A DNA stretch of 64,000 nucleotides from Mucilaginibacter sp. OK268 (GCF_900103125.1 NZ_FNJV01000002.1:744001-808000); one strand, 5' to 3'; positions 35,244 to 44,936 are shown, counted from the first letter of the stretch. Numbers and translations are program-made. Notes: generated by a model not told the origin, from the sequence alone.

Positions 35244-35756
35244 TTAAGCTTTACCAGGAATTTGTTGCCTGATCTTTTCAATGATAGAGGTTGATGAGTA
35301 ACCTTTCACAAAATCGATGGTTTTTACTTCGCCACCATTGGCTATTACCTCTTTACCCCCTATAATATTCTCTATAGAATAATCTGCACCTTTAACCAAA
35401 ATATCGGGTAATAAAGTGCTGATGAGATTAAGTGGAGTATCTTCCTCAAAAACTACAATAGCATCAACAAAAAACAGGGCGGCCAATATTGCGGCCCGGC
35501 TATTTTGATCATTAACCGGCCGGCTTTCACCTTTGATACGTCTTACGGAGCTATCCGCATTCAAACCAATGATTAGTTTTTCTCCCAGTTCGGCAGCTTT
35601 GGCCAGATAGGTGATGTGACCAATATGCAGCAGATCAAATACGCCATTGGTAAAAACAACCTTTTGACCCGTACTTTGCCAGCTTAACACCTGGGTTTTA
35701 AGCAAAGAGATATTGGTTATTTTGTTTACTAATGTTTTTTCGAGGTTGATTCTCAT
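35244..35756 (-). CDS. hldC: D-glycero-beta-D-manno-heptose 1-phosphate adenylyltransferase
   Basis: The 170-residue protein of the nucleotidyltransferase fold corresponds to the C-terminal half of HldE. Visible are VVFTNGVFDLLHIGHITYL with the HxGH motif (His44 and His47), LIIGLNADSSVRRIKGESRPVNDQNSRAAILAAL, and the late ISSTSII-like motif YSSTSIIEKIRQ. It makes ADP-D-glycero-beta-D-manno-heptose from the 1-phosphate and ATP. It follows the kinase and isomerase genes on the same strand, here as a separate polypeptide rather than fused. Confidence 0.92.
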   Translation of the reverse strand: MRINLEKTLVNKITNISLLKTQVLSWQSTGQKVVFTNGVFDLLHIGHITYLAKAAELGEKLIIGLNADSSVRRIKGESRPVNDQNSRAAILAALFFVDAIVVFEEDTPLNLISTLLPDILVKGADYSIENIIGGKEVIANGGEVKTIDFVKGYSSTSIIEKIRQQIPGKA

Positions 35757-35804
35757 GTATTTATTTCTTGTTGCACGTGTGCGATTGATTTTGTGGTATA
35801 ATAT

Positions 35805-36362
35805 TTATTCAAACAAGTCATCAACTGATTGACAAAGAATGTGCCCTATCAATATGTGCATTTCTTGTATACGGGCGGTTACATTTGATGGTATTACGAT
35901 ATTCAGCTCACATATACCGTTCATTTTACCTCCGTCGCGACCTGATAATCCCAGGGTTTTGCAGTTAAATTTTGTGGCTGTTTCAAAAGCGTTTAGAATA
36001 CCCCGGCTATTGCCGCTGGTTGAAATACCTATAAAAAGATCACCAGCCTGGGCGAAAGCCTCAACCTGGCGTGAAAATACATGATCATAGCCGTAATCAT
36101 TAGCTATTGCCGTAAGTGCCGATGTATCAACCGTTAAGGCAATGCCGGGCAAGGCTCTTCGTTCTTTTACAAACCGGCCGCTTAACTCAGCTGCAATGTG
36201 CTGGGCGTCAGCAGCACTACCGCCGTTACCTGCCAGTAAAACCTTGTTTCCGCTTTTTATAGTTTCTGATATTAATTGGCAGGCTTGTTCAATATCACCC
36301 GTAAGCGTATCTATTACCTTTTGCGTAGTATTCTGATGATCCTTTAATGCTTCTAAAATCAT
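35805..36362 (-). CDS. gmhA: Phosphoheptose isomerase (sedoheptulose 7-phosphate isomerase)
   Basis: The 185-residue SIS-domain protein has GmhA motifs: [71 protein letters not shown] and a C-terminal [11 protein letters not shown] with the metal-binding Glu/His pattern. It converts sedoheptulose 7-phosphate to D-glycero-D-manno-heptose 7-phosphate, the first step toward ADP-heptose, in the cytoplasm. It lies between hldA and hldC, with gaps of 82 and 48 bp. Confidence 0.93.
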   Translation of the reverse strand: MILEALKDHQNTTQKVIDTLTGDIEQACQLISETIKSGNKVLLAGNGGSAADAQHIAAELSGRFVKERRALPGIALTVDTSALTAIANDYGYDHVFSRQVEAFAQAGDLFIGISTSGNSRGILNAFETATKFNCKTLGLSGRDGGKMNGICELNIVIPSNVTARIQEMHILIGHILCQSVDDLFE

Positions 36363-36444
36363 TATGGTTTATATTAGTTGCAATATGTTGTACTTTATAC
36401 AACTTCTTGTCTTTTCTTTTAGTATTTATTGGGAGGTTTAAAGC

Positions 36445-37425
36445 TTAGGTTTCCCTTTTCATATCAAGAATAATCTCATCAATGGTTGTGGTGGCACTAC
36501 CTACCTGACGTATCACTATAGCAGCAGCATGGTTGGCCAATTCCCCTGCCTCTTCAATAGTTAGTCCTGCTGCAATAAAGTAAGCCAAAGTAGCCAACAC
36601 AGTATCGCCGGCACCGGTTACATCAAATACTTCCGTGGCTTTTACCGGCAACAACTTATATCCAGAGCCACTCAATATCAACATACCCTCCTCTGAGAGT
36701 GTTACTACCAGATAAGCCGCTCCGGTTTGTTTTAAAATAATTTTTGCCGCATGTTGCAGACTTTCCAATGTATCAACTTTTTCAAGTTGAGCAGCCTCAG
36801 CCAATTCTTTACGATTAGGTTTAATGAGATACGCTCCTTTATATTTCTCGTAGTTTAAGCCTTTGGGGTCAATGATCACCCTTTTACCTAAACGCGTAGC
36901 CTCCAGAATTAGTTTTTGAGTAAAGGATGGGGAAAACAAACCTTTATTATAATCTGACAAAACCACAATATCAGCTTTCTTTAAATAATTAACCAGTTCA
37001 TTAAGCAGCTTTTCTGCAATAACCTCTGATATCGTATCGGTAATTTCACGGTCTATCCTAACCAATTGGTGGCTGCCGGCAAGCACCCGGGTTTTAACCG
37101 TAGTGGGTCGCAACTCATCTTTAATTATAGTATGCGTTTGCACCCCTTCATTGCTGAGTATTTCTATCAATTGAGCACCTGCATTGTCGTTACCTATTAC
37201 ACCGGCAACGGCTACCTGCGCCCCTAATGCTACCAGATTTTGCACTACGTTACCAGCACCACCCAGGGTAACCGATTCATTTTTCACATTTACAATAGGC
37301 ACGGGAGCCTCTGGTGATAACCGGGATGCGCTGCCAGTAATATAATGATCAATCATCAGGTCGCCGATAACGAGTATATTGGGTTTACGGGCAGATGATT
37401 GTATAGAATGTATCTTATTTATCAT
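36445..37425 (-). CDS. hldA: D-glycero-beta-D-manno-heptose 7-phosphate kinase
   Basis: The 326-residue PfkB-family kinase matches the N-terminal half of HldE: ILVIGDLMIDHYITGSASRLSPEAPVPIVNV at the start, GGAGNVVQNLVALGAQV in the first glycine motif, and DVTGAGDTVLATLAY with the catalytic Asp near the end. It phosphorylates heptose 7-phosphate at C1. The next enzyme, the GmhB phosphatase, is not in this window. The gene is first of the hldA-gmhA-hldC group and is separated from the Wzi gene by 238 bp of AT-rich DNA that may hold a promoter. Confidence 0.92.
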   Translation of the reverse strand: MINKIHSIQSSARKPNILVIGDLMIDHYITGSASRLSPEAPVPIVNVKNESVTLGGAGNVVQNLVALGAQVAVAGVIGNDNAGAQLIEILSNEGVQTHTIIKDELRPTTVKTRVLAGSHQLVRIDREITDTISEVIAEKLLNELVNYLKKADIVVLSDYNKGLFSPSFTQKLILEATRLGKRVIIDPKGLNYEKYKGAYLIKPNRKELAEAAQLEKVDTLESLQHAAKIILKQTGAAYLVVTLSEEGMLILSGSGYKLLPVKATEVFDVTGAGDTVLATLAYFIAAGLTIEEAGELANHAAAIVIRQVGSATTTIDEIILDMKRET

Positions 37426-37663
37426 TTACTTAAAAGTCACAGATTATTAACAATTAATAACCATTTATTATCAGTTTGTTTTAATAATGTGGTATTATTA
37501 AAAGTTGGGAAAAATTTCGCAAAGATAATTTTTTAAGGTTATTTTTTTGAGATAATAATATTTTCGGCAGTCTTTCATATTAAATTTCCAAAATACGTTA
37601 GTTACACTACGTACCGCAAACACAAAACATAACATTTCCTTCTTAATAAATTTACCTTATCAA

Positions 37664-39322
37664 TTATTCAAAGTAATAAGTAAGATTGAGTCTTGCGTGT
37701 AAATTAAGGCTATTACCATGATTATACTGATAGTTTAAAGAGTAAACAGGGGTTACCTCGGCCGAAATCAAGCATTTCTTCAATTTTATATTAGTATAAA
37801 AGGTACTGTTTATATCTACCCAGTGCGAATTAAAATTCCCTGTACCACTAAAAGCACTATAATACAGATCATTATTATGAAGTTGTCTTTCTAATGTTAA
37901 ACCAAAAGAATTCATCCCTTTTAAGCAACTGATATCAAACATAAAGCTGTTACCACCTGGTCCAATACCGGCACCGATATATCTTCCATCATTGGTATAC
38001 CCATCCCGCGGACTCGTACTGTGTGTATACCAGGTGGGTTCATCTCTTAAAAGAAAAGTAGACGATTTTTGTAATTGAGTTAATTCGGCTTTTACTTGTA
38101 TATAACTATCCTTTGAAAGTTCAAATAACTTACGCCCGCCTAAAGTAATTGCGGCAGAATGACCAGGTTCCTGCAAAAAATCATTAAAACTACCAGTTCT
38201 GTCATTTCTTGCCCATTCAAAATAAAGTTCGGCGTTATAAAGAGGCAATAATTGGCGTACATTAAGCGCAAAAGCAAAATCCTGCCCATCTCCACTCTTA
38301 CCATTTGAAACATCGTTAGCTTTGATCGATGAACCGGTAATTACCGGAAATAGCTTTCGAAAGATATTCCTGCTATGATATAATGAGTCTTTGTCCAGAT
38401 AATCATATCCCGTGATTCCCAAATACAAGCCTTTTAACCATTTAGGTTGCCAGTTAACCGTATAGGCCGATATATAGCGGGTAACTTCCGGCTTGGGAAT
38501 AAATACCCCTTTGCCATTTCTTATCCTGTTGGTATCAATTGGAAGATAGCCGGACTGTTTTAAATTCCCTCCTATTATCTGCCATTCAAATGAACCAATT
38601 ATCGTTTTAATAGGCTTAACTGAATTAAATGTCCAATGCAAAAAACCAGGTGCCGAGTTGCTCATCATAATGGAGTTTTGTACACCCGGTCCCCACCATA
38701 TATTTTCTGTTGAAACCCCTGCTTCTATGTTTTTAAAATTGACCGTTATTTTTGATTGTCCCGGATATAAATGTTGTAATGATTTATTACCAAACCTTTC
38801 CGGAGCATCCACACCGTTTATGGTAGTATAATAAGCATTTAAAAGTTGCATATTAGTACTATTGGCCTGGATATCGGCAAATGTGTTAAAGTTTTTATTT
38901 TGGGCATATACAAACTCTGGTTTTATCTGCACCCTAAATATGCCCGCTTTTAGTAAAAACCCTCCGCTAACCCTGGTCTGGTAACCCGCAGCAGGATACA
39001 ATGATGAATTATTATATCCATAAGGTCTTTTAACATTATAATCATTTAACCAGTTAAAAGGTAATATCTGGATACCGGAAGGTTTCCCCATAAACTGAAA
39101 ATTAGCGTATGTTTTACTGGCTACAAATTGTTTAAAAGATGAGTCGGTATCATGCCATTCGTCGTTTACCGGCCTTACCATAAAAGATGAGGTATTATCA
39201 CTTTTACCTAATAGCTGATTTCGCCTGGCAATATCTTCGGCATAGCTCCCTATTGGTATAGTTTGTGAAAAGGTTTTTGCGCCTAAAAATATCAAGGCAA
39301 CGGCTAATAAAATTTTCTTCAT
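37664..39322 (-). CDS. Capsule assembly Wzi family outer membrane protein
   Basis: The 552-residue protein has signal peptide MKKILLAVALIFLGAKTFSQ and a beta-barrel-like body rich in alternating aromatic strands. Wzi-type features are EAGVSTENIWWGPGVQNSIMMSNSAPGF near residue 200, and terminal strands ending RLNLTYYFE. Wzi anchors or organises capsular polysaccharide at the cell surface, so its place at the head of this locus suggests that the product is surface-attached. The Bacteroidota version is longer than E. coli Wzi. Confidence 0.87.
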   Translation of the reverse strand: MKKILLAVALIFLGAKTFSQTIPIGSYAEDIARRNQLLGKSDNTSSFMVRPVNDEWHDTDSSFKQFVASKTYANFQFMGKPSGIQILPFNWLNDYNVKRPYGYNNSSLYPAAGYQTRVSGGFLLKAGIFRVQIKPEFVYAQNKNFNTFADIQANSTNMQLLNAYYTTINGVDAPERFGNKSLQHLYPGQSKITVNFKNIEAGVSTENIWWGPGVQNSIMMSNSAPGFLHWTFNSVKPIKTIIGSFEWQIIGGNLKQSGYLPIDTNRIRNGKGVFIPKPEVTRYISAYTVNWQPKWLKGLYLGITGYDYLDKDSLYHSRNIFRKLFPVITGSSIKANDVSNGKSGDGQDFAFALNVRQLLPLYNAELYFEWARNDRTGSFNDFLQEPGHSAAITLGGRKLFELSKDSYIQVKAELTQLQKSSTFLLRDEPTWYTHSTSPRDGYTNDGRYIGAGIGPGGNSFMFDISCLKGMNSFGLTLERQLHNNDLYYSAFSGTGNFNSHWVDINSTFYTNIKLKKCLISAEVTPVYSLNYQYNHGNSLNLHARLNLTYYFE

Positions 39323-39739
39323 AATTATTGATAAGGACGTAGTTAATCATCTAAACATAACAAAGCAGTCTATTTTTTTCCCCTTGATAAAAACCATCTC
39401 TCGTAATGCCCTATTAGCCTGGATGCCGTGATAAAGTTTAAAGTATTTGCCGATAAAACGACACTTTTTGAACAAAATTACATTAAACTGTTACAAAAAA
39501 TAAAAACACACAAACATTAACACCTCATAATTAATAAATTAACAGCAAAGCATTAAATTATTGAATAGGTTTATTTCATCGGGATTTAAAACAGAGAAAA
39601 TCCAAATCAAATCTGATTCTTTACAATAAATTAACATTTATTTTTATTGATATTATTTTTTATCGCAGGCAACCAAAGGCCATTTTCACAACGTATTGGA
39701 GTTATAAAAGATTATTATTAACCATTTTTAACCAGTACA
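39323..39739. other. Divergent intergenic region, no gene seen
   Basis: These 417 bp lie between the divergent Wzi and lipoprotein genes, so promoters for both, including the one likely driving the polysaccharide locus, should be here. The sequence is AT-rich with no hairpin or known repeat. No -7/-33 pair good enough to report was found. Confidence 0.5.
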
Positions 39740-40591
39740 ATGAATTTACGCAAAAATCTACCCCTCGCAATTGCCGGCATTGCCGTTATGTTTGCCAGCT
39801 GGTCGTGCTCAAAAAACAACAACAGTACAAACACCCCTACCCCAGCTAATGCGGTTAAGTTATCAGCAAATGCAAAATTTGGTAATATCCTTACCGACTC
39901 CAAGGGGAAAACACTTTACTTTTTTGCCATTGACGCCAACGGCAGTTCAGGCTGCAACGGCGGATGCTCTGTAGTTTGGCCTACTTTTTACCAGGCAGAT
40001 CTTACTTTAGATAAGGGCCTGGACAGCAAAGATTTTGGTACCATAACCCGAACCGATGGATCAAAACAAACCACCTACAAAGGCTGGCCGCTCTATTATT
40101 ATCAGAGTGATGCCAATGCCGGTGATATCAATGGCGATAAAGTAGGAAACACCTGGTTTGTTGCTAAACCCGATTATACCGTTATGGTAAGCAACACTCA
40201 GCTAATTGGTAACGACGGCGTTAAATACACCAGCGATCTTAAACCCGGTGACGGTGTAACTCAATACATTGTTGATGATCGTGGTCAAACTTTATACTCA
40301 TTCAGCCATGATAAGTTTAAAATCAACAATTTTACTAACTCTACTTTCAGCAATAACAAAGTGTGGCCTATTGATACCATTAAAACGGTTTTGAATGTGC
40401 CTTCTGTTTTGGATAAAACCCAGTTTCAAACCATAACTGTTTTCGGAAAAACACAATTGGTTTATAAAGGCTGGCCATTATATTACTTTGGTGCTGACAA
40501 TAACCAGCGCGGTAATAATAAAGGTGTATCAGTACCAACTCCGGGTATATGGCCTTATGTTAATGCTACTTCAGTTGTTGCGCCTAATTAA
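39740..40591 (+). CDS. Lipoprotein with two YxF/WxxD-type repeats (Lipoprotein_15 family)
   Basis: The 283-residue lipoprotein has signal peptide MNLRKNLPLAIAGIAVMFAS with lipidated Cys23 (WSC). Two copies of the secreted-repeat domain follow. The first runs from about 45 to 150 (LTDSKGKTLYFFAIDANGSSG, KGWPLYYYQSDANAGDINGD, TWFVAKPDYTVMV). The second runs from about 165 to 280 (VDDRGQTLYSFSHDKF, KGWPLYYFGADNNQRGNN). The function of this family is not established. It stands alone between divergent Wzi and a strong terminator. Confidence 0.85.
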   Translation: MNLRKNLPLAIAGIAVMFASWSCSKNNNSTNTPTPANAVKLSANAKFGNILTDSKGKTLYFFAIDANGSSGCNGGCSVVWPTFYQADLTLDKGLDSKDFGTITRTDGSKQTTYKGWPLYYYQSDANAGDINGDKVGNTWFVAKPDYTVMVSNTQLIGNDGVKYTSDLKPGDGVTQYIVDDRGQTLYSFSHDKFKINNFTNSTFSNNKVWPIDTIKTVLNVPSVLDKTQFQTITVFGKTQLVYKGWPLYYFGADNNQRGNNKGVSVPTPGIWPYVNATSVVAPN

Positions 40592-40602
40592 TTTAATTTT
40601 TT

Positions 40603-40646
40603 CAATAAAAAAGCGGGTAAGAATATTCTTACCCGCTTTTTTATTG
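40603..40646. terminator. Strong bidirectional terminator after the lipoprotein gene
   Basis: A perfect 44-bp palindrome: CAATAAAAAAGCGGGTAAG and onward on the left is mirrored exactly on the right, giving a GC core flanked by six A and six T. It ends transcription of the lipoprotein gene. It lies 150 bp beyond the convergent AraC gene at 40800 and could also serve it. Confidence 0.85.
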
Positions 40647-40799
40647 ATTATAAACACGTACCCGCTTACACATCTATCTCATACATAAAATTATCGGACT
40701 TGGAGTATCCGGTATACTTGGCCAATGGAACATCTAAAACAGGTTGTTTAATTACAGTGATCAAACGTTTATTTGAGAAGGATTATCCAAACAAGAATA

Positions 40800-41729
40800 T
40801 CAATTGGTTGGTTTTATGATCCCTGCTTTGTAAAGACTCGGTGTGGTGCCCACCATTTTACGAAAAACGCGACTGAAATAATGCTGGTTATTAAACCCTG
40901 CTTTAAAACAGGCATCGGCAATGCTGCAATAAGGGTTTTGCATAAACTGCTTGGCCAGTTGTATTCTTTCTTTAATAATATAATCAACCGGCGAAACGCC
41001 CAACTCATGTTTAAAGGTCCTAAAAAAACTGGCTTTGCTCATATAGGCCATCTGGCTCAGGGCATCGATGTTTAACTTTTCGGTCAGGTGCGCTTTGATG
41101 TATTGTAAAATATAAGCAAAACGGTTACCTGCTGACATTTGGTTAAGATTGTCTTTTATATCGTGCAGATTTTGCATTTGCATAATACGGATCAGTAATT
41201 CTTTGAGCGTTAAATTGGCCAGCACATCTTTAGCTAAATTATCACCGGTACTAATACTGATAAATTTATTGATCAGCTGGGCCAGTTCATAATTATTAAA
41301 AAAGTGAAATTGCTGGTAATTAAGTTGCCAAAGATCATTATTAGCCCGCGGGTAATTTTCATTTAAAAAATCGAGTGTATTACGTATTTCCTGTTGATTG
41401 ATGGCGAGGGCAGTACATTGCGAAGGGTTTATTTCTGATGCCTCCGGAAAATCAATGGTCATGGTTACGTTTGGAGGTACAATAACAGTTTCGCCGGGTA
41501 AATAATCAAAACCGGGTTTATCAAACAAATGCATCACTTTTTTACCCCGCAGCATGCTGGTAATTACCAGGTCGCTAAAGGTTAGGGGCACCAGTTCACT
41601 GCGCTCATAGGTTTCGTATATATTAAGTTCACAGTGATTTAAGGTATAAGCTTTACGGTTTTCCACCAATGTTCTGAGCTCTTTTTTACCGGTAAGGTTA
41701 AAAGGCAATACCAGGTTTCTCTCATTCAT
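40800..41729 (-). CDS. AraC family regulator, divergent from aldehyde dehydrogenase
   Basis: This 309-residue protein has an N-terminal cupin-like sensor (about 1-180, with LPGETVIVPPNVTMTIDFPEA) and a C-terminal double helix-turn-helix. The latter reads LNIDALSQMAYMSKASFFRTFKHELGVSPVDYIIKERIQLAKQFM, then SIADACFKAGFNNQHYFSRVFRKMVGTTP. It is transcribed away from the aldehyde dehydrogenase gene. Two direct ATAGTGCA repeats 21 bp apart lie between them. The layout strongly suggests that it controls that gene in response to an aldehyde, alcohol or related signal. Confidence 0.9.
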   Translation of the reverse strand: MNERNLVLPFNLTGKKELRTLVENRKAYTLNHCELNIYETYERSELVPLTFSDLVITSMLRGKKVMHLFDKPGFDYLPGETVIVPPNVTMTIDFPEASEINPSQCTALAINQQEIRNTLDFLNENYPRANNDLWQLNYQQFHFFNNYELAQLINKFISISTGDNLAKDVLANLTLKELLIRIMQMQNLHDIKDNLNQMSAGNRFAYILQYIKAHLTEKLNIDALSQMAYMSKASFFRTFKHELGVSPVDYIIKERIQLAKQFMQNPYCSIADACFKAGFNNQHYFSRVFRKMVGTTPSLYKAGIIKPTN

Positions 41730-41798
41730 AACAGGCTTATTTTAAAACAAGTTAGGGATAGTTTATGACAGTTGACAATCATTTTATAAAATGGAACG

Positions 41799-41827
41799 AT
41801 AGTGCACCTAATTGATAGTATAGTGCA
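41799..41827. promoter_or_regulatory. Direct repeat operator (ATAGTGCA x2), likely AraC binding site
   Basis: ATAGTGCA occurs at 41799-41806 and again at 41820-41827. The period is 21 bp, two DNA turns, the spacing typical of AraC-dimer half-sites. It lies between the divergent AraC and aldehyde dehydrogenase genes, 57 bp before the dehydrogenase ATG at 41884. Confidence 0.55.
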
Positions 41828-41883
41828 AAAGCTTTATGACACAAGCGGCTAACTTAGTACTACCAATTAAACTGAAAATAACT

Positions 41884-43386
41884 ATGAGTATTGCACGAAG
41901 ACCATCCTTTAAGGATAAGTACGACAATTTTATTGGAGGCAAATTTGTGCCACCGGTTAAAGGAGAATATTTTGATAATATATCACCTATTGATGGTAAG
42001 CCTTTTACCAAGGCAGCCCGCTCAACCAAAGAGGATATTGATGCCGCCGTTGATGCTGCTACCGAAGCCTTTAAAACATGGAGCAAAACATCGGCCACCA
42101 CCCGGAGTAACCTGTTGTTAAAAATAGCGCAGGTGGTGGAAGATAACCTCTCCTACCTGGCAACCGTAGAAACCATTGATAACGGCAAAGCTATTCGCGA
42201 GACCATGGCTGCCGATCTCCCTTTAGTGGTTGATCATTTCAGGTATTTTGCTGGTGCCATACGTGCCGAAGAAAGCAGCATATCTGAACACGACGAATTT
42301 ACAGTAAGCATTAACCTGCAGGAGCCGCTTGGGGTGGTAGGCCAGATCATACCCTGGAACTTCCCTTTATTGATGGCTACCTGGAAAATTGCCCCTGCCC
42401 TGGCTGCCGGATGTTGTACCGTAGTAAAACCGGCCGAGCAAACACCAACCAGTATCATGATTTTGATGGAACTGATTGGTGATATACTGCCTCCCGGAGT
42501 ATTGAACGTAGTGACAGGTTTCGGTCCTGAGGCTGGTAAACCGCTGGCCACCTCATCCAAAATAAGTAAGGTTGCCTTTACGGGCGAAACCACTACTGGT
42601 CGCCTGATCATGCAATATGCTTCAGAAAACCTGATCCCGGTAACCATGGAACTCGGAGGTAAATCGCCCAATATATTCTTTGAATCTGTTGGTAACGCCG
42701 ATGATGAGTTTTTTGACAAGGCTGTGGAAGGAGCCGTTCTGTTTGCACTTAACCAGGGCGAGGTTTGTACCTGCCCGTCGCGAATGTTGGTGCATGAAAA
42801 AATTTACGACAAGTTTATGGAGCGTGTTCTGGCCCGTACCAATGCTATCAAAATGGGAGATCCGCTTGATTCGGATACCATGATGGGCGCCCAGGCTTCT
42901 AATGATCAATACGAAAAAATACTAAGCTACCTGGACATTGGTAAAAAAGAGGGTGCAGAAGTTCTTGCAGGCGGCGATGCACAAAAGCTTAGCGGCGATC
43001 TGGGTGGTGGGTATTATATAAAGCCTACCATATTTAAAGGGCATAACAAGATGCGCATCTTTCAGGAAGAGATCTTTGGCCCGGTAGTTTCCGTGACCAC
43101 CTTTAAAACCACCGAAGAAGCTATTGCAATTGCTAATGATACACTATACGGTTTAGGTGCCGGTGTGTGGACCCGCGACGCGCATGAGATCTACCAGGTA
43201 CCGCGTGCCATACAGGCCGGGCGCGTTTGGGTAAATTGCTATCATGCGTATCCCGCTCATGCACCATTTGGCGGTTACAAAAAATCGGGCTTTGGCAGGG
43301 AAAATCATAAAATGATGCTGAATTACTATCGCCAAACAAAAAATATGCTGATCTCTTATAATAAAAACAAACTGGGCTTCTTTTAG
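41884..43386 (+). CDS. Aldehyde dehydrogenase, acetaldehyde type (ExaC/AldB-like)
   Basis: The protein has 500 residues from the ATG at 41884. The open frame extends to 41836, but [20 protein letters not shown] is the normal start of this family. Motifs are [16 protein letters not shown] (coenzyme-site Asn), [20 protein letters not shown] (catalytic Glu), and [11 protein letters not shown] (catalytic Cys). It oxidises aldehydes such as acetaldehyde to acids with NAD(P)+. The companion DUF779 gene follows 59 bp downstream, as is common for this subgroup, though a terminator lies between. An AraC gene is divergent. Confidence 0.94.
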   Translation: MSIARRPSFKDKYDNFIGGKFVPPVKGEYFDNISPIDGKPFTKAARSTKEDIDAAVDAATEAFKTWSKTSATTRSNLLLKIAQVVEDNLSYLATVETIDNGKAIRETMAADLPLVVDHFRYFAGAIRAEESSISEHDEFTVSINLQEPLGVVGQIIPWNFPLLMATWKIAPALAAGCCTVVKPAEQTPTSIMILMELIGDILPPGVLNVVTGFGPEAGKPLATSSKISKVAFTGETTTGRLIMQYASENLIPVTMELGGKSPNIFFESVGNADDEFFDKAVEGAVLFALNQGEVCTCPSRMLVHEKIYDKFMERVLARTNAIKMGDPLDSDTMMGAQASNDQYEKILSYLDIGKKEGAEVLAGGDAQKLSGDLGGGYYIKPTIFKGHNKMRIFQEEIFGPVVSVTTFKTTEEAIAIANDTLYGLGAGVWTRDAHEIYQVPRAIQAGRVWVNCYHAYPAHAPFGGYKKSGFGRENHKMMLNYYRQTKNMLISYNKNKLGFF

Positions 43387-43394
43387 TCTGTAAT

Positions 43395-43432
43395 AAAAGG
43401 AGCTGCAAAAACCTGTTTTTGCAGCTCCTTTT
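43395..43432 (+). terminator. Terminator between aldehyde dehydrogenase and DUF779 genes
   Basis: An 18-bp perfect stem (AAAAGGAGCTGCAAAAAC, inverted at 43415-43432) closes on CT and runs into TTTT. It starts 8 bp after the dehydrogenase stop codon and ends 13 bp before the DUF779 ATG. Part of the transcription would stop here, leaving DUF779 to read-through or a promoter inside the hairpin region. Confidence 0.75.
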
Positions 43433-43445
43433 TTAATTGATAATC

Positions 43446-43820
43446 ATGACCAAAAGAGTTTCTATTACACCCGCGGCCGAAAAAGTGATAGACGACTTAC
43501 GCGGCAGATTTGGCGAACTCATGTTTCACCAAAGTGGCGGATGCTGTGACGGCTCATCGCCTATGTGTTTTGAAAAGGGTGAATTTAAAATAGGCAGCAG
43601 CGATGTTAAAATAGGCGAGGTTTATGGCTGTGAATTTTTCATGAGCATTGACCAGTTTGAGTACTGGAAGCATACACACCTAACCCTTGATGTTACTCCT
43701 GGCCGTGGCTCCAGCTTTTCATTAGAAATACCCATGGGAATCCGCTTTATAATCCGGTCGAGATTATTTACTGATGATGAGTTAAATGATCTGGAGCCTG
43801 TTGAATATTTTGAATCCTAA
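43446..43820 (+). CDS. DUF779 family protein, aldehyde dehydrogenase companion
   Basis: The protein has 124 residues from the ATG at 43446; a TTG at 43437 is in frame but less likely. The sequence MTKRVSITPAAEKVIDDLR then FHQSGGCCDGSSPMCF is diagnostic of DUF779, including the conserved double Cys and a third Cys that could hold a metal or thiol. The family has no proven activity but is regularly encoded beside acetaldehyde dehydrogenases, as here. A strong hairpin just upstream may lower its expression relative to the enzyme. Confidence 0.9.
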   Translation: MTKRVSITPAAEKVIDDLRGRFGELMFHQSGGCCDGSSPMCFEKGEFKIGSSDVKIGEVYGCEFFMSIDQFEYWKHTHLTLDVTPGRGSSFSLEIPMGIRFIIRSRLFTDDELNDLEPVEYFES

Positions 43821-43889
43821 CCTATTCCGAATTTAACCTAATCTGCAAATTTGTTCTTAATTTTAGATCGCGTGTTACTCCAATGTACC

Positions 43890-44846
43890 ATGTGTCCTTC
43901 CTGCTCCATGAAAGAAACAGAACAAAAGCTTGTTTTTAATACTTTGTTGAAACAGTATATCTACTTTGGACTGTCAACCGAGGGTATTGATGATAAAACG
44001 GATTTCACCATTCATAATATCAGGGATATCCACCTGGAGCTGCCTTTTAAATCGCCGGTGTACCGGCCTAACTTTTTCTCATTTGTTTTTGTGAAGGATG
44101 GACGCGGGATATACACAACCGACGATCTGCATTTTGAAACCGTACCGGGTACCATTTACTTCACCAACCCAGGTCATTATAAATCACACGAGTGGTTTGA
44201 ACTTAATGAGGTTTACCTGATCACCTTAAGCGAATCTTTTTTAAAAGAGAATGTTCACCCGGATATTTTTGAAGAATTCCCTTTCCTGCTTGCCGAAACG
44301 GTACAGCCGAGAGTACTGGATCAGGCTACATTTGCCGAATTTGAAAGCTTATATCTGCAAATAAACAAAGAGTACCTATCCAACAGCCCTTATCGGGCCC
44401 GTATGATCGGCAACCTGTTTGTGGTGCTGCTATTAAAGATCAAAGAGTATTTCTGGAAAGATTATAATCCCATATATGAAGGTAACCGCAGTTCACAAAT
44501 TGTTAAAAATTTTAAGCGGAAGCTGGAACAGCATTACCGGGATCTGAACAATGGAAAGGTTCACCAGGTTTTCAGGTTGCAGGATTATGCCGACGACCAA
44601 AACCTGCATCCCAACTATTTAAGCAACGTGATCAAGACTAAGACAGGCAAGCCCATTAGCACCTGGATAACCGAAAAAACAATTGCCGAAGCCAAATCGT
44701 TGTTACAAAATTCATCTACCTCTATTAAAGAGATAGCCTTTATGTTGGGCTTTTCCGAAGCCAATCATTTCAGTAATTACTTTAAAAAATACACCAACAC
44801 CTCCCCTGTTTTATTCCGGAAACAACATACAGTAACCACATCTTAG
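43890..44846 (+). CDS. AraC family regulator (second of the cluster)
   Basis: The protein has 318 residues from the ATG at 43890 (MCPSCSMKETEQ); another in-frame ATG at 43908 gives MKETEQKL, and a TTG extends to 43851. The N-terminal sensor (RPNFFSFVFVKDGRGIYTTDD) is followed by two helix-turn-helices: FRLQDYADDQNLHPNYLSNVIKTKTGKPISTWI and IKEIAFMLGFSEANHFSNYFKKYTNTSP. It lies 90 bp upstream of an SDR gene on the same strand and probably regulates it and the next one. Confidence 0.88.
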   Translation: MCPSCSMKETEQKLVFNTLLKQYIYFGLSTEGIDDKTDFTIHNIRDIHLELPFKSPVYRPNFFSFVFVKDGRGIYTTDDLHFETVPGTIYFTNPGHYKSHEWFELNEVYLITLSESFLKENVHPDIFEEFPFLLAETVQPRVLDQATFAEFESLYLQINKEYLSNSPYRARMIGNLFVVLLLKIKEYFWKDYNPIYEGNRSSQIVKNFKRKLEQHYRDLNNGKVHQVFRLQDYADDQNLHPNYLSNVIKTKTGKPISTWITEKTIAEAKSLLQNSSTSIKEIAFMLGFSEANHFSNYFKKYTNTSPVLFRKQHTVTTS

Positions 44847-44936
44847 ATATTTGTATGTAATGCTTTAGTATCTGTACTTTTTGGGTTGCGTTAAACCTGA
44901 CCTTTGATTTATCAAAACAAACAAAGGAAAATAATC

